A program made the translations under genes and the position numbers. A stretch of DNA of 45,132 nt from contig DIEY01000048.1 in the NCBI GenBank assembly GCA_002418865.1, positions 2,599 to 47,730 on the forward strand, written 5' to 3'. Shown here piece after piece: positions 9,246-18,677 of the stretch; positions within the stretch are counted from its first letter, which is position 1; each line of letters opens with the position of its first letter. Under the pieces are notes generated by a model that searched no databases, was not told the DNA's origin, and saw nothing but the letters and a program-made list of their open reading frames with translations. The stretch comes from Bacteroidales bacterium UBA5762 (lineage in GTDB: Bacteria > Bacteroidota > Bacteroidia > Bacteroidales > TTA-H9).

Positions 9246-9253
9246 TAATTTTG
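9246..9253 (+). promoter_or_regulatory. -7 box for valS
   Basis: TAATTTTG followed by C, about 30 bases upstream of the ATG, matches the Bacteroidota -7 element. The same octamer precedes tRNA-Thr. Confidence 0.6.
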
Positions 9254-9283
9254 CGCCCTTAATTTGTTATCATTTCTTGTTCA

Positions 9284-11929
9284 ATGACAAAAGAAATTCC
9301 TTCGAGATACAATCCTGAGGACACCGAAGACAAATGGTATTCTTACTGGGAAAGCCATGGTTTTTTTCATTCTAAACCCGATACGCGCGAACCCTATTGT
9401 ATTGTAATTCCCCCACCCAATGTAACTGGTGTGCTTCACATGGGACACATGCTCAACAACACTATTCAGGATGTACTCGTGCGCAGAGCACGAATGCAAG
9501 GAAAAAATGCCCTTTGGGTGCCTGGTACCGACCATGCTTCTATAGCCACTGAAGCAAAAGTAGTAGCCAGCTTACGAGAAAAAGGAATTGAAAAATCCTC
9601 TCTCACACGCGATGAATTTCTTAGATATGCATGGGAATGGAAAGAAAAACATGGGGGCATCATTCTGCAGCAGCTTCGTAAATTGGGCGCTTCATGCGAT
9701 TGGTCGAGAACAAAATTTACCATGGATCCAGATATGTATGAATCGGTGATCGATGTATTCATCGATTTATATCATAAAGGCCTCATTTATAAAGGCATCA
9801 GGATGATTAACTGGGATCCAGAGGCTTTGACGGCCTTATCAGATGAAGAAGTGGTTTATAAGGACGTTCAATCTACTCTATATTATGTAAGATATAAAGT
9901 ATATGGCACTGAAGACGAGTGGATTACTATTGCAACCACCCGGCCCGAAACTATTCTTGGCGATACTGCTATATGTGTTCATCCTGAAGATGAAAGGTAT
10001 CAACATTTACATGGAAGAAAAGCCATCATACCGCTCATTGACAGAGTTGTACCTATTATCACCGATGAATATATTGATAGGGAATTTGGTACAGGTTGCC
10101 TGAAAGTTACTCCAGCTCACGACATCAACGATTACAATCTTGGGTTGAAACATAAGCTCGATGTTGTTGATATTTTTAATGATAATGGAACTTTAAACGA
10201 AAAAGCGATATTATTCGTAGGTGAAGATCGTTTCGAGGTTCGTAAAAAAATTACGGAAAAATTGCGTCAGAAGGGATTTCTTGTAAAGGAAGAACCTTAT
10301 GTGAACAGAATAGGCTTTAGTGAACGAACCGATGCAGTGATAGAACCACGACTCTCGCAGCAATGGTTCCTCAACATGAAACCTTTGGCTAAGCCTGCCC
10401 TCGATGTGGTGATGAACGATACCATACATTTCTTTCCTCCAAAGTTCAAAAACACTTATAAATATTGGATGGAAAATGTGAAAGATTGGTGCATCTCGAG
10501 GCAATTATGGTGGGGACACCGCATCCCGGCCTATTATTTACCTAATCGTGAAGTTATTGTTGCCAAAACTCCCGAAGAAGCCTATCAAATTGCACTGAAA
10601 CAGTATCCTGAACTGAAGGATTTAAGGTTAGAGGATTTACAACAGGATGAAGACGTTCTGGACACATGGTTTTCGTCGTGGTTGTGGCCTATTTCGGTTT
10701 TTGATGGTATACGCCACCCACACAATCCCGATATTGAATATTATTATCCGACCAGCGATCTGGTAACGGCGCCTGAGATCTTGTTTTTCTGGGTAGCTCG
10801 TATGATTATGGCTGGATTGGAATATAGAAGAGAAATTCCTTTTCGCAATGTCTATTTTACAGGCATTGTTCGTGATAAGTTAGGTAGAAAAATGTCGAAA
10901 CAACTGGGTAATTCACCTGATCCTATTGAATTGATCAAAAAATACAGCGCCGATGGCGTTAGGATGGGTATGTTGCTTACTTCACCCGCTGGCAATGATC
11001 TACCTTTCGATGAAGCCTTATGTGAGCAAGGCCGTAACTTCGCCAATAAAATTTGGAACGCCTTACGCCTTGTAAAAGGCTGGGAAATGGATGAAAAAAT
11101 ACCACAGCCTAATTATTCGGCCACTGCTTGTAAGTGGTTCGAAAACCGCTTGAATAAGTCATTGCAAATTGTTGAAGATCACTTTGGAAAATACCGCATT
11201 TCAGATGCTCTCATGGAAGTCTATCGACTGATGTGGGATGATTTCTGTTCGTGGTTGCTCGAAATTGTTAAGCCTCCCTTTCAACAACCTATCGATAAGT
11301 CGACTTACCAAAGTGTAATTAATTTTTTCGATACTTTATTACGAATACTTCATCCCTTTATGCCTTTTATTACAGAAGAAATATGGCAACATCTTCGAAC
11401 ACGAGCTGAAAACGAATCTATTATGCTCGCACCTTGGCCTAAAATTCATGAAGTAGATGAAACTATGCTAAATGATTTCGAATTTACTCGTGAAGTCATC
11501 GTCAATATCCGCAGTCTGAGACAAAATCACAATATTTCTCCCAAAAAGATCTTAGAATTGTACTACAATGATTCGGGCCAATCTCATCTAAGCCCCAACT
11601 TTGAATCTATCATTGCCAAACTCACTAAGGTATCGAAGATTGAGCCTTTTACGGCTAATATAGAAAATGCTCTCACATTCATTGTGAAATCGACAGAGTT
11701 TTATATACCAGCTCCACAAAATTTCGATTTGGAAAACGAAAGGAAAAAATTGCAAGAGGAACTCGAATACAATGAAAGATTTCTTTCCTCAGTGGAAACT
11801 AAACTAAATAATGAAGGTTTTAGGAAAAATGCCTCACCAAAAGTGATCGAAAACGAGTTAAGGAAGAAAGCCGATGCAGAAGCACGAATACAACTGCTGA
11901 GGGAAAAATTAGACATACTCAAAGAATAA
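9284..11929 (+). CDS. valS: Valyl-tRNA synthetase
   Basis: Class I aminoacyl-tRNA synthetase charging tRNA-Val. The N-terminus (YNPEDTEDKWYSYW) is characteristic. The HIGH motif appears as HMGH (52-55) after PPPNVTGVL, and the KMSKS motif as KMSKQ (536-540). An editing CP1 domain lies between them (TTRPETILGDTA, FGTGCLKVTPAHD). WFSSWLWP and the CISRQLWWGHRIP segment are also typical. An anticodon-binding domain is followed by a C-terminal coiled-coil arm (about 810-881) rich in Glu, Lys and Arg, the hallmark that separates ValRS from IleRS and LeuRS. The length of 881 residues is normal. It is a monocistronic unit with its own -7 box. Confidence 0.98.
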   Translation: MTKEIPSRYNPEDTEDKWYSYWESHGFFHSKPDTREPYCIVIPPPNVTGVLHMGHMLNNTIQDVLVRRARMQGKNALWVPGTDHASIATEAKVVASLREKGIEKSSLTRDEFLRYAWEWKEKHGGIILQQLRKLGASCDWSRTKFTMDPDMYESVIDVFIDLYHKGLIYKGIRMINWDPEALTALSDEEVVYKDVQSTLYYVRYKVYGTEDEWITIATTRPETILGDTAICVHPEDERYQHLHGRKAIIPLIDRVVPIITDEYIDREFGTGCLKVTPAHDINDYNLGLKHKLDVVDIFNDNGTLNEKAILFVGEDRFEVRKKITEKLRQKGFLVKEEPYVNRIGFSERTDAVIEPRLSQQWFLNMKPLAKPALDVVMNDTIHFFPPKFKNTYKYWMENVKDWCISRQLWWGHRIPAYYLPNREVIVAKTPEEAYQIALKQYPELKDLRLEDLQQDEDVLDTWFSSWLWPISVFDGIRHPHNPDIEYYYPTSDLVTAPEILFFWVARMIMAGLEYRREIPFRNVYFTGIVRDKLGRKMSKQLGNSPDPIELIKKYSADGVRMGMLLTSPAGNDLPFDEALCEQGRNFANKIWNALRLVKGWEMDEKIPQPNYSATACKWFENRLNKSLQIVEDHFGKYRISDALMEVYRLMWDDFCSWLLEIVKPPFQQPIDKSTYQSVINFFDTLLRILHPFMPFITEEIWQHLRTRAENESIMLAPWPKIHEVDETMLNDFEFTREVIVNIRSLRQNHNISPKKILELYYNDSGQSHLSPNFESIIAKLTKVSKIEPFTANIENALTFIVKSTEFYIPAPQNFDLENERKKLQEELEYNERFLSSVETKLNNEGFRKNASPKVIENELRKKADAEARIQLLREKLDILKE

Positions 11930-11971
11930 ACTTTTGTCAGAAGCAAGGTTGAGCAAACCTTTGTAAATAGT

Positions 11972-12002
11972 AAAAAAGGCTGAAAACCCATTTCCAAAGC
12001 CT
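11972..12002 (-). terminator. Probable intrinsic terminator downstream of the exported barrel-like gene
   Basis: On the minus strand AGGCT pairs with AGCCT, with an inner GGAAA/TTTTC helix after a small bulge, followed by a run of T. It lies about 60 bases past the stop at 12065. The long interrupted stem makes this a moderate call. Confidence 0.5.
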
Positions 12003-12064
12003 ATCCTTATCCATCTCAAAAAAGCATAGAAATCAAAAAAGGTTTGAGGAAATGGTTCATTGTT

Positions 12065-13552
12065 TCAAAAATTTTCGCAAGGCAATTCTCCTCTAGATTT
12101 AAGGCATTTCCCCTTTCTCAAAGGAATACGCAATGAGAGATAGATATCGGCATTGTCTAAGTCGCCAGTTCTTAAAAACATCCCCAGATTGTCGGTACCA
12201 AGAGTAAATGAGTACAGTCTGAACCAAAGCCCTAGGCGCGGAGTTTGATAACGATAAAAGCTTAAAGGAATTCCAAGTTCGAATGCCGGAGTTTCATATC
12301 TTGGCATAACATAAATGACATTTGCTCGTTTAACGGCTTGGTCACCCATGATAGGAAGGGCTTGAAAAGCCATGGCATGCAAATAATAATTTTGACTGAA
12401 ATGGTAATCGAACTGAATACTAAAAGCCGTAGGCAAGCCCACGGAAAATGAGCTATCGATCAGCGAAGCATTAGGGCTTCCATAAAAACGATTGCTGATG
12501 TCAAATACTACCTCGTTAATAGTAGAATAACTAAATTCTCTGGCATTTTCCCAAAAATGGCTTACTCCGTCGAATAGATGTTTTTGGGCATTTTCTGAGA
12601 AATGAATACTTCCAATATCGAGCAACGACAAACCTAAACGAAAAACATAAGGCTCGAATCTTGCTTCGCAAGGCCTACCCGGGAAAAGTCTTCTCAATTC
12701 TCTCTCGGTTTTTATAAATGTGACTCCCAGATCGAAGCTAAAACCATGACCTAGTGTGTATCCGTATGGACCGGGAAAGTCATTGTTAGTATAATCCACA
12801 GGTAAAGCAATCCCAGCCTTTGCATTCAAATTCCGAATATCCATAGTAGAATCGTTCAGTACTACATAACGTACATTATCAATATCAGCATAATAGCCTG
12901 CGTGCCCCCATAAATATTTGATTGTTATACCGGCTGTCCAAAGGTCAAACCTCTCTCTTTTTATTGTGCGACCAATATTCAGCCCTAATTCCGTCCAAAC
13001 GAGTCCAGCCGTATAGATATTAAAGTCGTTATATTCAATATTGTGCTGAGCTTGGTGTTCCAGCCCATAATACCCAAAATTAGCTATATCGTAAGGGATG
13101 CGATCGCCTGAAGCAGCCTCACGTGATTGGAGAATTAAACCCAAACTGTATCCTCGGGTAACATCTATAAACATACCCGAGGGAAGTAAAGCACGATTCT
13201 GAGTATAAAAATTTCGCATAAAGGTTCCATCTTTTGCTAAAAAAGAGCGATCATATTTACCATAAGTCGGGAAAACATAATCCTTGCGTAAAAGATCAGT
13301 AGGGTTAAAATCGGAGCGTGGAATGTAAAATGCATTGTTCTGACCGAAGACTTCGACACCTAAAACATTGAAATCCAACCAATAAGGCGAATAAAGCGCC
13401 GAAGATGGATTCAATTGTTGCCCATGAATTCCAGCATAGTTCCCAACTGAAAGTCCTGGAGTCTCCTGAGCACTCAGCCCAATAGTTTCTATTAAATAGA
13501 TAAAAATTAATGTTATTTTGAATAAAAACTTCATTCCCCTCGTCCACTTCAT
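12065..13552 (-). CDS. Exported beta-barrel-like protein of unknown function (possibly DUF5723-like)
   Basis: I do not recognise this with certainty. A signal peptide is evident: a positively charged start, a hydrophobic core (FLFKITLIFIYLI) and a cleavage region ending LSAQ. The mature part is rich in alternating aromatic/hydrophobic and polar residues with many Tyr, Phe and Gly, as in outer-membrane barrels. It includes an early GQQLNPSS motif like those of Bacteroidota DUF5723/PorV-like proteins, and strand-like segments to the C-terminus. No lipobox, catalytic motif or sorting tail is seen. A second ATG at 13534 gives an equally good signal peptide, and the -7 box at 13581-13588 allows either. 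It stands alone between valS and a serine hydrolase. The outer-membrane location is inferred. Confidence 0.55.
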   Translation of the reverse strand: MKWTRGMKFLFKITLIFIYLIETIGLSAQETPGLSVGNYAGIHGQQLNPSSALYSPYWLDFNVLGVEVFGQNNAFYIPRSDFNPTDLLRKDYVFPTYGKYDRSFLAKDGTFMRNFYTQNRALLPSGMFIDVTRGYSLGLILQSREAASGDRIPYDIANFGYYGLEHQAQHNIEYNDFNIYTAGLVWTELGLNIGRTIKRERFDLWTAGITIKYLWGHAGYYADIDNVRYVVLNDSTMDIRNLNAKAGIALPVDYTNNDFPGPYGYTLGHGFSFDLGVTFIKTERELRRLFPGRPCEARFEPYVFRLGLSLLDIGSIHFSENAQKHLFDGVSHFWENAREFSYSTINEVVFDISNRFYGSPNASLIDSSFSVGLPTAFSIQFDYHFSQNYYLHAMAFQALPIMGDQAVKRANVIYVMPRYETPAFELGIPLSFYRYQTPRLGLWFRLYSFTLGTDNLGMFLRTGDLDNADIYLSLRIPLRKGKCLKSRGELPCENF

Positions 13553-13580
13553 TAGATTAATTCTTGTGTTTCATAAAAGA

Positions 13581-13588
13581 CAAACTTA
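13581..13588 (-). promoter_or_regulatory. Probable -7 box for the exported barrel-like gene
   Basis: TAAGTTTG on the minus strand fits TAnnTTTG and predicts a transcript start near 13574, about 20 bases before the ATG at 13552. Confidence 0.45.
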
Positions 13589-13787
13589 AAAAGCGTCGAG
13601 TGTAGGCAGCCTCTCAAATTTTTAACGAATTTTCTTTCTGTATGTTATTTGTAAAGGAAGATGTATTTCATCATCAAGAATCATTATATTGATAATCAAT
13701 AGATTATGTTGTAAAATAATTTTAAAATGTGAATAAAAATTGGAAAATTTAAAATACGGAATACTGACGAAAAGCGATGAATACTAT

Positions 13788-13795
13788 TATCTTTG
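13788..13795 (+). promoter_or_regulatory. -7 box for the serine hydrolase gene
   Basis: TATCTTTG followed by C, 35 bases upstream of the ATG at 13831, fits TAnnTTTG. The predicted leader is about 30 bases. Confidence 0.55.
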
Positions 13796-13830
13796 CAAAT
13801 GTTTAAAAATAAACGAGCCAAAAACGAACA

Positions 13831-14994
13831 ATGAAGAACATCAGATATTGGGTGGCTTTTATTTCTATTTTGATTGTTTATGGAATTGCAGGAGAAAACA
13901 AGGCTTCTAATATTCATGGTCGGGACGATTTGCCTGCAGAGCCTCCAATTATTGCTTCAAAAGCCGATACTATATCAAAAGCCATTGATAAAATCATTCA
14001 TCAAGCTCATTTTAACGGAAGCATTTTAGTAGGATACAAAGATTATGTGCTATATGAAAACGCTATTGGATTAATTAATTTGAAAACCAACGACAGCTTA
14101 TCGTCAGAAACGCCATTTCAACTGGCCTCTGTTAGTAAATCGTTTACTGCACTGGCTATATTGATGCTGGTGCAAGACAGTCTCATTCGTCTTGATGAAA
14201 AAGTAAAACATTACATTCAAGAGTTTCCATATCCTACGGTAACAGTGAGGCATTTACTCAATCATACATCCGGAATTCCTAATTATTTTAAACTCGCCGC
14301 ACAGTATTGGCCAAAAAATAAACCCATGAACAACGAAGATATGTTAGTACTTCTGGTGAAACATAAACTTCGATTACAATTTACGCCTGGTACAAACTTT
14401 CGTTATTCCAATACGGGTTATGCAATTTTAGCCTTGTTGGTAGAAAGAGTGAGTAAAACACCTTTTGATGAATTTTTGAAGAATAGAATTTTCCTCCCTT
14501 TAGGTATGCAAAATACCTTCACCTATGATCGCCAAATAATGGATACGCTTACTATTGCCTTAGGGCATCGTTCAAACCGTCCCAACCCTTCCCTCTTCGA
14601 CTTTGATCCTGTGGATGAAGTATTAGGTGATAAAAGCATCTTTTCAACACCTGCAGATCTTTTCCTATATAATCGTGCATGGACTACTGATATTCTGATT
14701 AACGAAAATCTCAGAAAAGAAGCCTTTACTCGTGCAACCCTCAAAAATCGCAAGGTGGTGGATTATGGCTTTGGTTGGAGATTTAAAAAGGTAGATGGAA
14801 AAGATATTATCTATCATAACGGACTTTGGCATGGTTTTACTGCTACATTCACTCGCATTCCAGATAGTGAAATCACTGTTATTATCCTCAATAACACTAA
14901 TGCCCATGTTTCAACCTTAGCTCATCAAATTATAAAAGAAATTACCCCATTACTCGAACTCGATCATAAGCAGGATAACATTTCTGCTAATTGA
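13831..14994 (+). CDS. Serine hydrolase, class C beta-lactamase/DD-peptidase fold
   Basis: Exported penicillin-recognising-fold hydrolase (Pfam beta-lactamase family). An N-terminal hydrophobic segment (about 7-20) serves as signal peptide or anchor. The catalytic SxxK is SVSK (Ser100-Lys103), the second motif is YSN (Tyr192-Asn194), and the third is HNG (329-331) in place of KTG, as in esterase and peptidase members of the family. LLNHTSGIPNYF and FRYSNTGYAIL are typical surrounding motifs. The length of 387 residues fits a catalytic domain without an added C-terminal module. The likely role is peptidoglycan- or D-amino-acid-related hydrolysis or an esterase activity. True beta-lactamase activity is neither implied nor excluded. 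It has its own -7 box and no operon partner. Confidence 0.85.
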   Translation: MKNIRYWVAFISILIVYGIAGENKASNIHGRDDLPAEPPIIASKADTISKAIDKIIHQAHFNGSILVGYKDYVLYENAIGLINLKTNDSLSSETPFQLASVSKSFTALAILMLVQDSLIRLDEKVKHYIQEFPYPTVTVRHLLNHTSGIPNYFKLAAQYWPKNKPMNNEDMLVLLVKHKLRLQFTPGTNFRYSNTGYAILALLVERVSKTPFDEFLKNRIFLPLGMQNTFTYDRQIMDTLTIALGHRSNRPNPSLFDFDPVDEVLGDKSIFSTPADLFLYNRAWTTDILINENLRKEAFTRATLKNRKVVDYGFGWRFKKVDGKDIIYHNGLWHGFTATFTRIPDSEITVIILNNTNAHVSTLAHQIIKEITPLLELDHKQDNISAN

Positions 14995-15118
14995 ATCTTT
15001 CCTCTTAAACATTTTTTTAACCTTGATTCTATCCTAAAATACCAAGTATAATTGTTTTGCCTTTTAATAATGGCTTATAAATTAATATATTAAAAATATT
15101 ATCTAAAATGGACTCGAC

Positions 15119-15955
15119 ATGAAAAATAAAAATACCATATTAGTTCCCACTGATTTTACCGAAGTAGCTAACAATGCAATTCATCAGGCATCTGAAGCAG
15201 CACGTTATCTGGGGTTCAGAATAATCTTGCTTCATGTTATCGATAAGAACACAAAAACAGCACTAAAAAAGGAGAATCTTTCGGAAGAGACTATAAATCA
15301 AAGACTTCAAGATATTTGCAACCAAATTACGATTACTTTTGGCATTCAGGCCGATTACATAGCTCGTGAGGGCAACATTTTCACAACCATAGGAGAAGTA
15401 GCCAAAGAAATTGACGCGCGTTTAATATACATGGGCACGCATGGCAAGGTCGGTTTAGAGCAAAAAATAACTGGAAGTTATGCCCTAAAAGTCATTATTA
15501 GTTGTCCAGCTCCTGTTATCGTGGTTCAGAAAAAAACTTTTTCAAATGGTTATCATAAAATTGTTCTTCCTATTACTTCGGCAAACAGTTTATGGGAGAA
15601 AACCAAGTGGGCAGCATATATTGCCACAGGCTTCAATGCAGTTATTTACATTTATCAATTCCCTGGAGAAGACATCAAAGAAGCCGTACAAACCATTGCT
15701 ACCTATTTCAATCAAAATGGCATTAGATACCAGATTAAGGAAGCCGAAAAATCATCCGATCTGAGTAAACTGGTAATCGATTATGCCACTTCTATAGAAG
15801 CCGACCTCATCATGATTATGACTAATCCCGAAAAAGGATTGCCCTCATTTATCTTTGGTAGTTACGACGAAGACATCATCTTTAATACTTCCCAAATACC
15901 TGTGATGTGCGTCAACCCAAGAGAATTGACTTGGAATACTTTTATCGATTATTGA
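15119..15955 (+). CDS. Tandem-domain universal stress protein
   Basis: Cytosolic protein with two UspA domains (about 1-140 and 145-275). The first domain opens with ILVPTDFTEVANNA and ends with an intact ATP-binding signature G-2X-G-9X-G-S (GTHGKVGLEQKITGS), so it probably binds ATP. The second begins KIVLPITSANS and has a degenerate loop (TNPEKGLPSFIFGSYDED), a frequent asymmetry in tandem Usp proteins. The length of 278 residues is normal for Bacteroidota members. It is transcribed alone, and I found no convincing promoter octamer. The role is inferred from the family (stress or nutrient adaptation); no partner is indicated by the neighbourhood. Confidence 0.9.
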   Translation: MKNKNTILVPTDFTEVANNAIHQASEAARYLGFRIILLHVIDKNTKTALKKENLSEETINQRLQDICNQITITFGIQADYIAREGNIFTTIGEVAKEIDARLIYMGTHGKVGLEQKITGSYALKVIISCPAPVIVVQKKTFSNGYHKIVLPITSANSLWEKTKWAAYIATGFNAVIYIYQFPGEDIKEAVQTIATYFNQNGIRYQIKEAEKSSDLSKLVIDYATSIEADLIMIMTNPEKGLPSFIFGSYDEDIIFNTSQIPVMCVNPRELTWNTFIDY

Positions 15956-16112
15956 CAACAAGTTTCAGATAATTTCCACTTAGCCTAAAAAATGATAAAT
16001 GCGCAACCATTTTGAGGCAGTCTTTCCTTGTGATTAAAAAAATTATTTCTCAATATGTTAAACCAAATGTTTGTTTTCCTTTCAAATAGAGGAAATTAAA
16101 ATATTAAATTTT

Positions 16113-18623
16113 ATGTCTTTTTACAAAGCATTATTTGCTAGCTTTCTATTCATTTTTATTTATTCTACTGAAAACTCTTTTGGGCAAAACGTAGGCCAAG
16201 GGGGGCAAAGTAATCAACGTAGCACATCTGGAAATCTTTCGAATCAGAGGATAGGTGTTTTAAAAGGGCGCATAATAGATCAAAATTCGAAGACGCCACT
16301 CGAATACGCCAACATTGCCATATTTCGCAAACGTGATTCGGCTCTCATTAATGGAGCAGTTACTGACGAAAAAGGCGATTTTATCATAGATAAGCTACCT
16401 TTGGGGCGCTTCTTTATCAAACTTTCTTTTATAGGATATTCTACACGCACTATAGATTCCATTTTTATTACACCCAAACAACCCGAAGTAAATTTGGGAA
16501 CATTAAGAATCAAACTGGTTGAAAATAATCTTCAAGGTGTGGAAATCACCGAAAAAAGAGCACCCATTGAATACAACCTCGACAAAAAGGTGTACAATGT
16601 TGACCAAAATATTGTAAGCATGGGTGGTACGGCTATAGACATCATGCAAACGATTCCTGCGGTACAAGTTGATATCGACGGTAATGTCAGTTTGAGAGGA
16701 TCAGGCAATGTCAACATTCTCATCGACGGCAAGCCGAGCAACCTCGTTAGCCTCGACCAATTACCTTCCAGTATGGTAGAACGTGTAGAAATTGTAACCA
16801 ATCCTTCAGCTCGGTATGATCCGGATGGAACTACAGGTATTATTAATATCATACTTAAAAAAAATAGAGCAGAAGGATTTAATGGAATGGTAAGTGTAAA
16901 TGCAGGAACAAACGATAAATACAACGCTTCGGCCAATCTCAACTATCGTGTGAAAAAATTCAACTTCTTTACAACCTATAATTTCAGACAATTTACTAAC
17001 GAAGGAACTAGCCTTTTACATCGCGAAACTAATATTAATGATACTCTTTCTTATTTAGACCAGAGCGGGAATTCGCGCCGCAAAGGAAATTTTCACAATT
17101 TTTTGTTAGGAACAGATTTCTTTATTGATAACTACAATACTTTATCATTGAGTGGAATGTACAATATCAGGAAAAACGAAGGAAAGGAGTATATGGATAA
17201 TCTGAACACCAATTATTTGCATGACACGCTGAGTCAATTTTATCGTAATTCTGCTAACACAAACGATAATTCGGGTTATCAAGGAATTCTTAATTACAAA
17301 CGAACCTTCGACGATAAGGCTAAGGAATTAACTGCTGATGTTTTTTATTCTTACTCCGACGGTAGTTCCGATAATTTAATTACCCAACAATATGCTCAGT
17401 TTTCCAATGGATGGCCTGCACGACTTATTCAGCAGAAGACAATTTCTGATAACAGCCGTAGCACTCTGACAGCACAAACCGACTATGTGACCAGTTTATG
17501 GGCTGGTCGACTTGAAACGGGCTATAAATACCGTTATTCAAGCGAAGATTCTGACTATGGTTTTTATAATTATGATTCGACTTTTGGATGGGTAAGCGAC
17601 CTTAGCCGCAGCAATCGTTTCAAATATTCAGAATCTATTCATGCAGCCTATCTTATTTATACCCGCGAAATTACCGATAAATTATACCTTCAGGGTGGCC
17701 TCAGAGCCGAGGCAGCTCAAACAGAAAGCAACCAGGTAACTCAGGACTCTATTTTTAAGAACGATTATTTTAGCCTCTTTCCCACTTTACATATTCGCTA
17801 CAATTTTAACGACAAAAACCTAATTCAATTTAGTTATTCACGACGAGTAAACCGACCTTGGAGTCGTTTCCTCAATCCTTTTATCGATTATTCCGATCCT
17901 TTGAATCTCTCAGCAGGTAATCCCGCCCTTAAGCCCGAGTATAGCAATAGCCTTGAATTGGGTTCTACTTTACAAATTGGCAACACTACCTTTACTCCTT
18001 CTGTTTTCTATACAAATACTAGTGGAGTTATTTCGCGTATTATGTCGGTTGACAACAATGGTATTTCATTTACTACATTCAAAAATCAAAACAAATCTTC
18101 AGCCGCTGGTATCGAATTAATTCTTACACAGCAATTTTTCAAATGGTGGAGATTAAATACCAACTTCAGTTATTATCATGCCGAAGTAGATGGACCAGAT
18201 GTTACCCAACAAACAGCTTCGAGTAATTCATGGACTTTCAGGCTAAATTCTTTGATGAGCATTCCACGCATGGCTGATATTCAAATTAATTTTAATTATA
18301 ATTCACCAATGGTTTTCAACCCTTCTACTGGCCGTCATGGTGGCGGGGGCACTCAGGGTAAAATGGACGAAAATTATTGGGCTGATTTAGGCCTAAAAAA
18401 GGACTTCCTCGATGGAAATTTAAGCCTTTCAGTCCGATTAAGCGATGTTTTTAAAACCATGAAATTCAATATGACTACTTATGGCAGTAACTTTACTTCA
18501 ACGAGCGAACGTACTCGCGATAGTAGAATCTTATTCGTGGGGCTTTCTTATAAATTCAACGATTATAAACGGCGCCAGCAAAAATTGCAAGATATGATAC
18601 AAGAGTTGGATGGATTCGAATAA
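16113..18623 (+). CDS. Outer-membrane beta-barrel protein, TonB-dependent-receptor-like (OMP_b-brl_3 type)
   Basis: Predicted outer-membrane transporter-like protein. The start is set at the ATG followed by SFYKALFASFLFIFIY, which gives a proper signal peptide ending near FGQ. The longer frame begins at a TTG 14 codons earlier and would spoil it. Next comes a CarboxypepD_reg-type beta-sandwich (about 45-130: GRIIDQNSKTPLEYANI, FIGYSTRTI). A plug-like domain follows (about 150-265), with MQTIPAVQVDIDGNVSLRGS, VNILIDGKPS and NPSARYDPDGTTGIINI. The rest is a roughly 560-residue barrel with RVNRPWSRFLNPF and GNPALKPEYSNSLELG motifs. No SusD partner is adjacent, so it is not a SusCD pair, and the cargo is unknown. 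It may be a peptide or metal-type receptor. Confidence 0.88.
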   Translation: MSFYKALFASFLFIFIYSTENSFGQNVGQGGQSNQRSTSGNLSNQRIGVLKGRIIDQNSKTPLEYANIAIFRKRDSALINGAVTDEKGDFIIDKLPLGRFFIKLSFIGYSTRTIDSIFITPKQPEVNLGTLRIKLVENNLQGVEITEKRAPIEYNLDKKVYNVDQNIVSMGGTAIDIMQTIPAVQVDIDGNVSLRGSGNVNILIDGKPSNLVSLDQLPSSMVERVEIVTNPSARYDPDGTTGIINIILKKNRAEGFNGMVSVNAGTNDKYNASANLNYRVKKFNFFTTYNFRQFTNEGTSLLHRETNINDTLSYLDQSGNSRRKGNFHNFLLGTDFFIDNYNTLSLSGMYNIRKNEGKEYMDNLNTNYLHDTLSQFYRNSANTNDNSGYQGILNYKRTFDDKAKELTADVFYSYSDGSSDNLITQQYAQFSNGWPARLIQQKTISDNSRSTLTAQTDYVTSLWAGRLETGYKYRYSSEDSDYGFYNYDSTFGWVSDLSRSNRFKYSESIHAAYLIYTREITDKLYLQGGLRAEAAQTESNQVTQDSIFKNDYFSLFPTLHIRYNFNDKNLIQFSYSRRVNRPWSRFLNPFIDYSDPLNLSAGNPALKPEYSNSLELGSTLQIGNTTFTPSVFYTNTSGVISRIMSVDNNGISFTTFKNQNKSSAAGIELILTQQFFKWWRLNTNFSYYHAEVDGPDVTQQTASSNSWTFRLNSLMSIPRMADIQINFNYNSPMVFNPSTGRHGGGGTQGKMDENYWADLGLKKDFLDGNLSLSVRLSDVFKTMKFNMTTYGSNFTSTSERTRDSRILFVGLSYKFNDYKRRQQKLQDMIQELDGFE

Positions 18624-18651
18624 ATTCTCATCTTAACTCTGAGGAAAAGGG

Positions 18652-18659
18652 TAAATTTG
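18652..18659 (+). promoter_or_regulatory. -7 box fixing the tRNA nucleotidyltransferase start
   Basis: TAAATTTG followed by C overlaps the TTG that opens the longest frame. Transcription should begin near 18666, so translation starts at the ATG at 18678 with a leader of only about 12 bases. Confidence 0.6.
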
Positions 18660-18677
18660 CACCCTTTAATACCGATT

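Noticed and set aside
11944..11963. AAGGTT/AACCTT hairpin after valS
   Set aside because: Short stem with no T-run downstream, so it was not called as the valS terminator.
16071..16112. Upstream TTG extension of the outer-membrane barrel protein
   Set aside because: The added 14 residues are charged and spoil the signal peptide that begins at the ATG at 16113.
16113..18623. SusC/SusD polysaccharide utilisation locus
   Set aside because: No SusD-like lipoprotein or glycoside hydrolase is adjacent, and the barrel is shorter than SusC.
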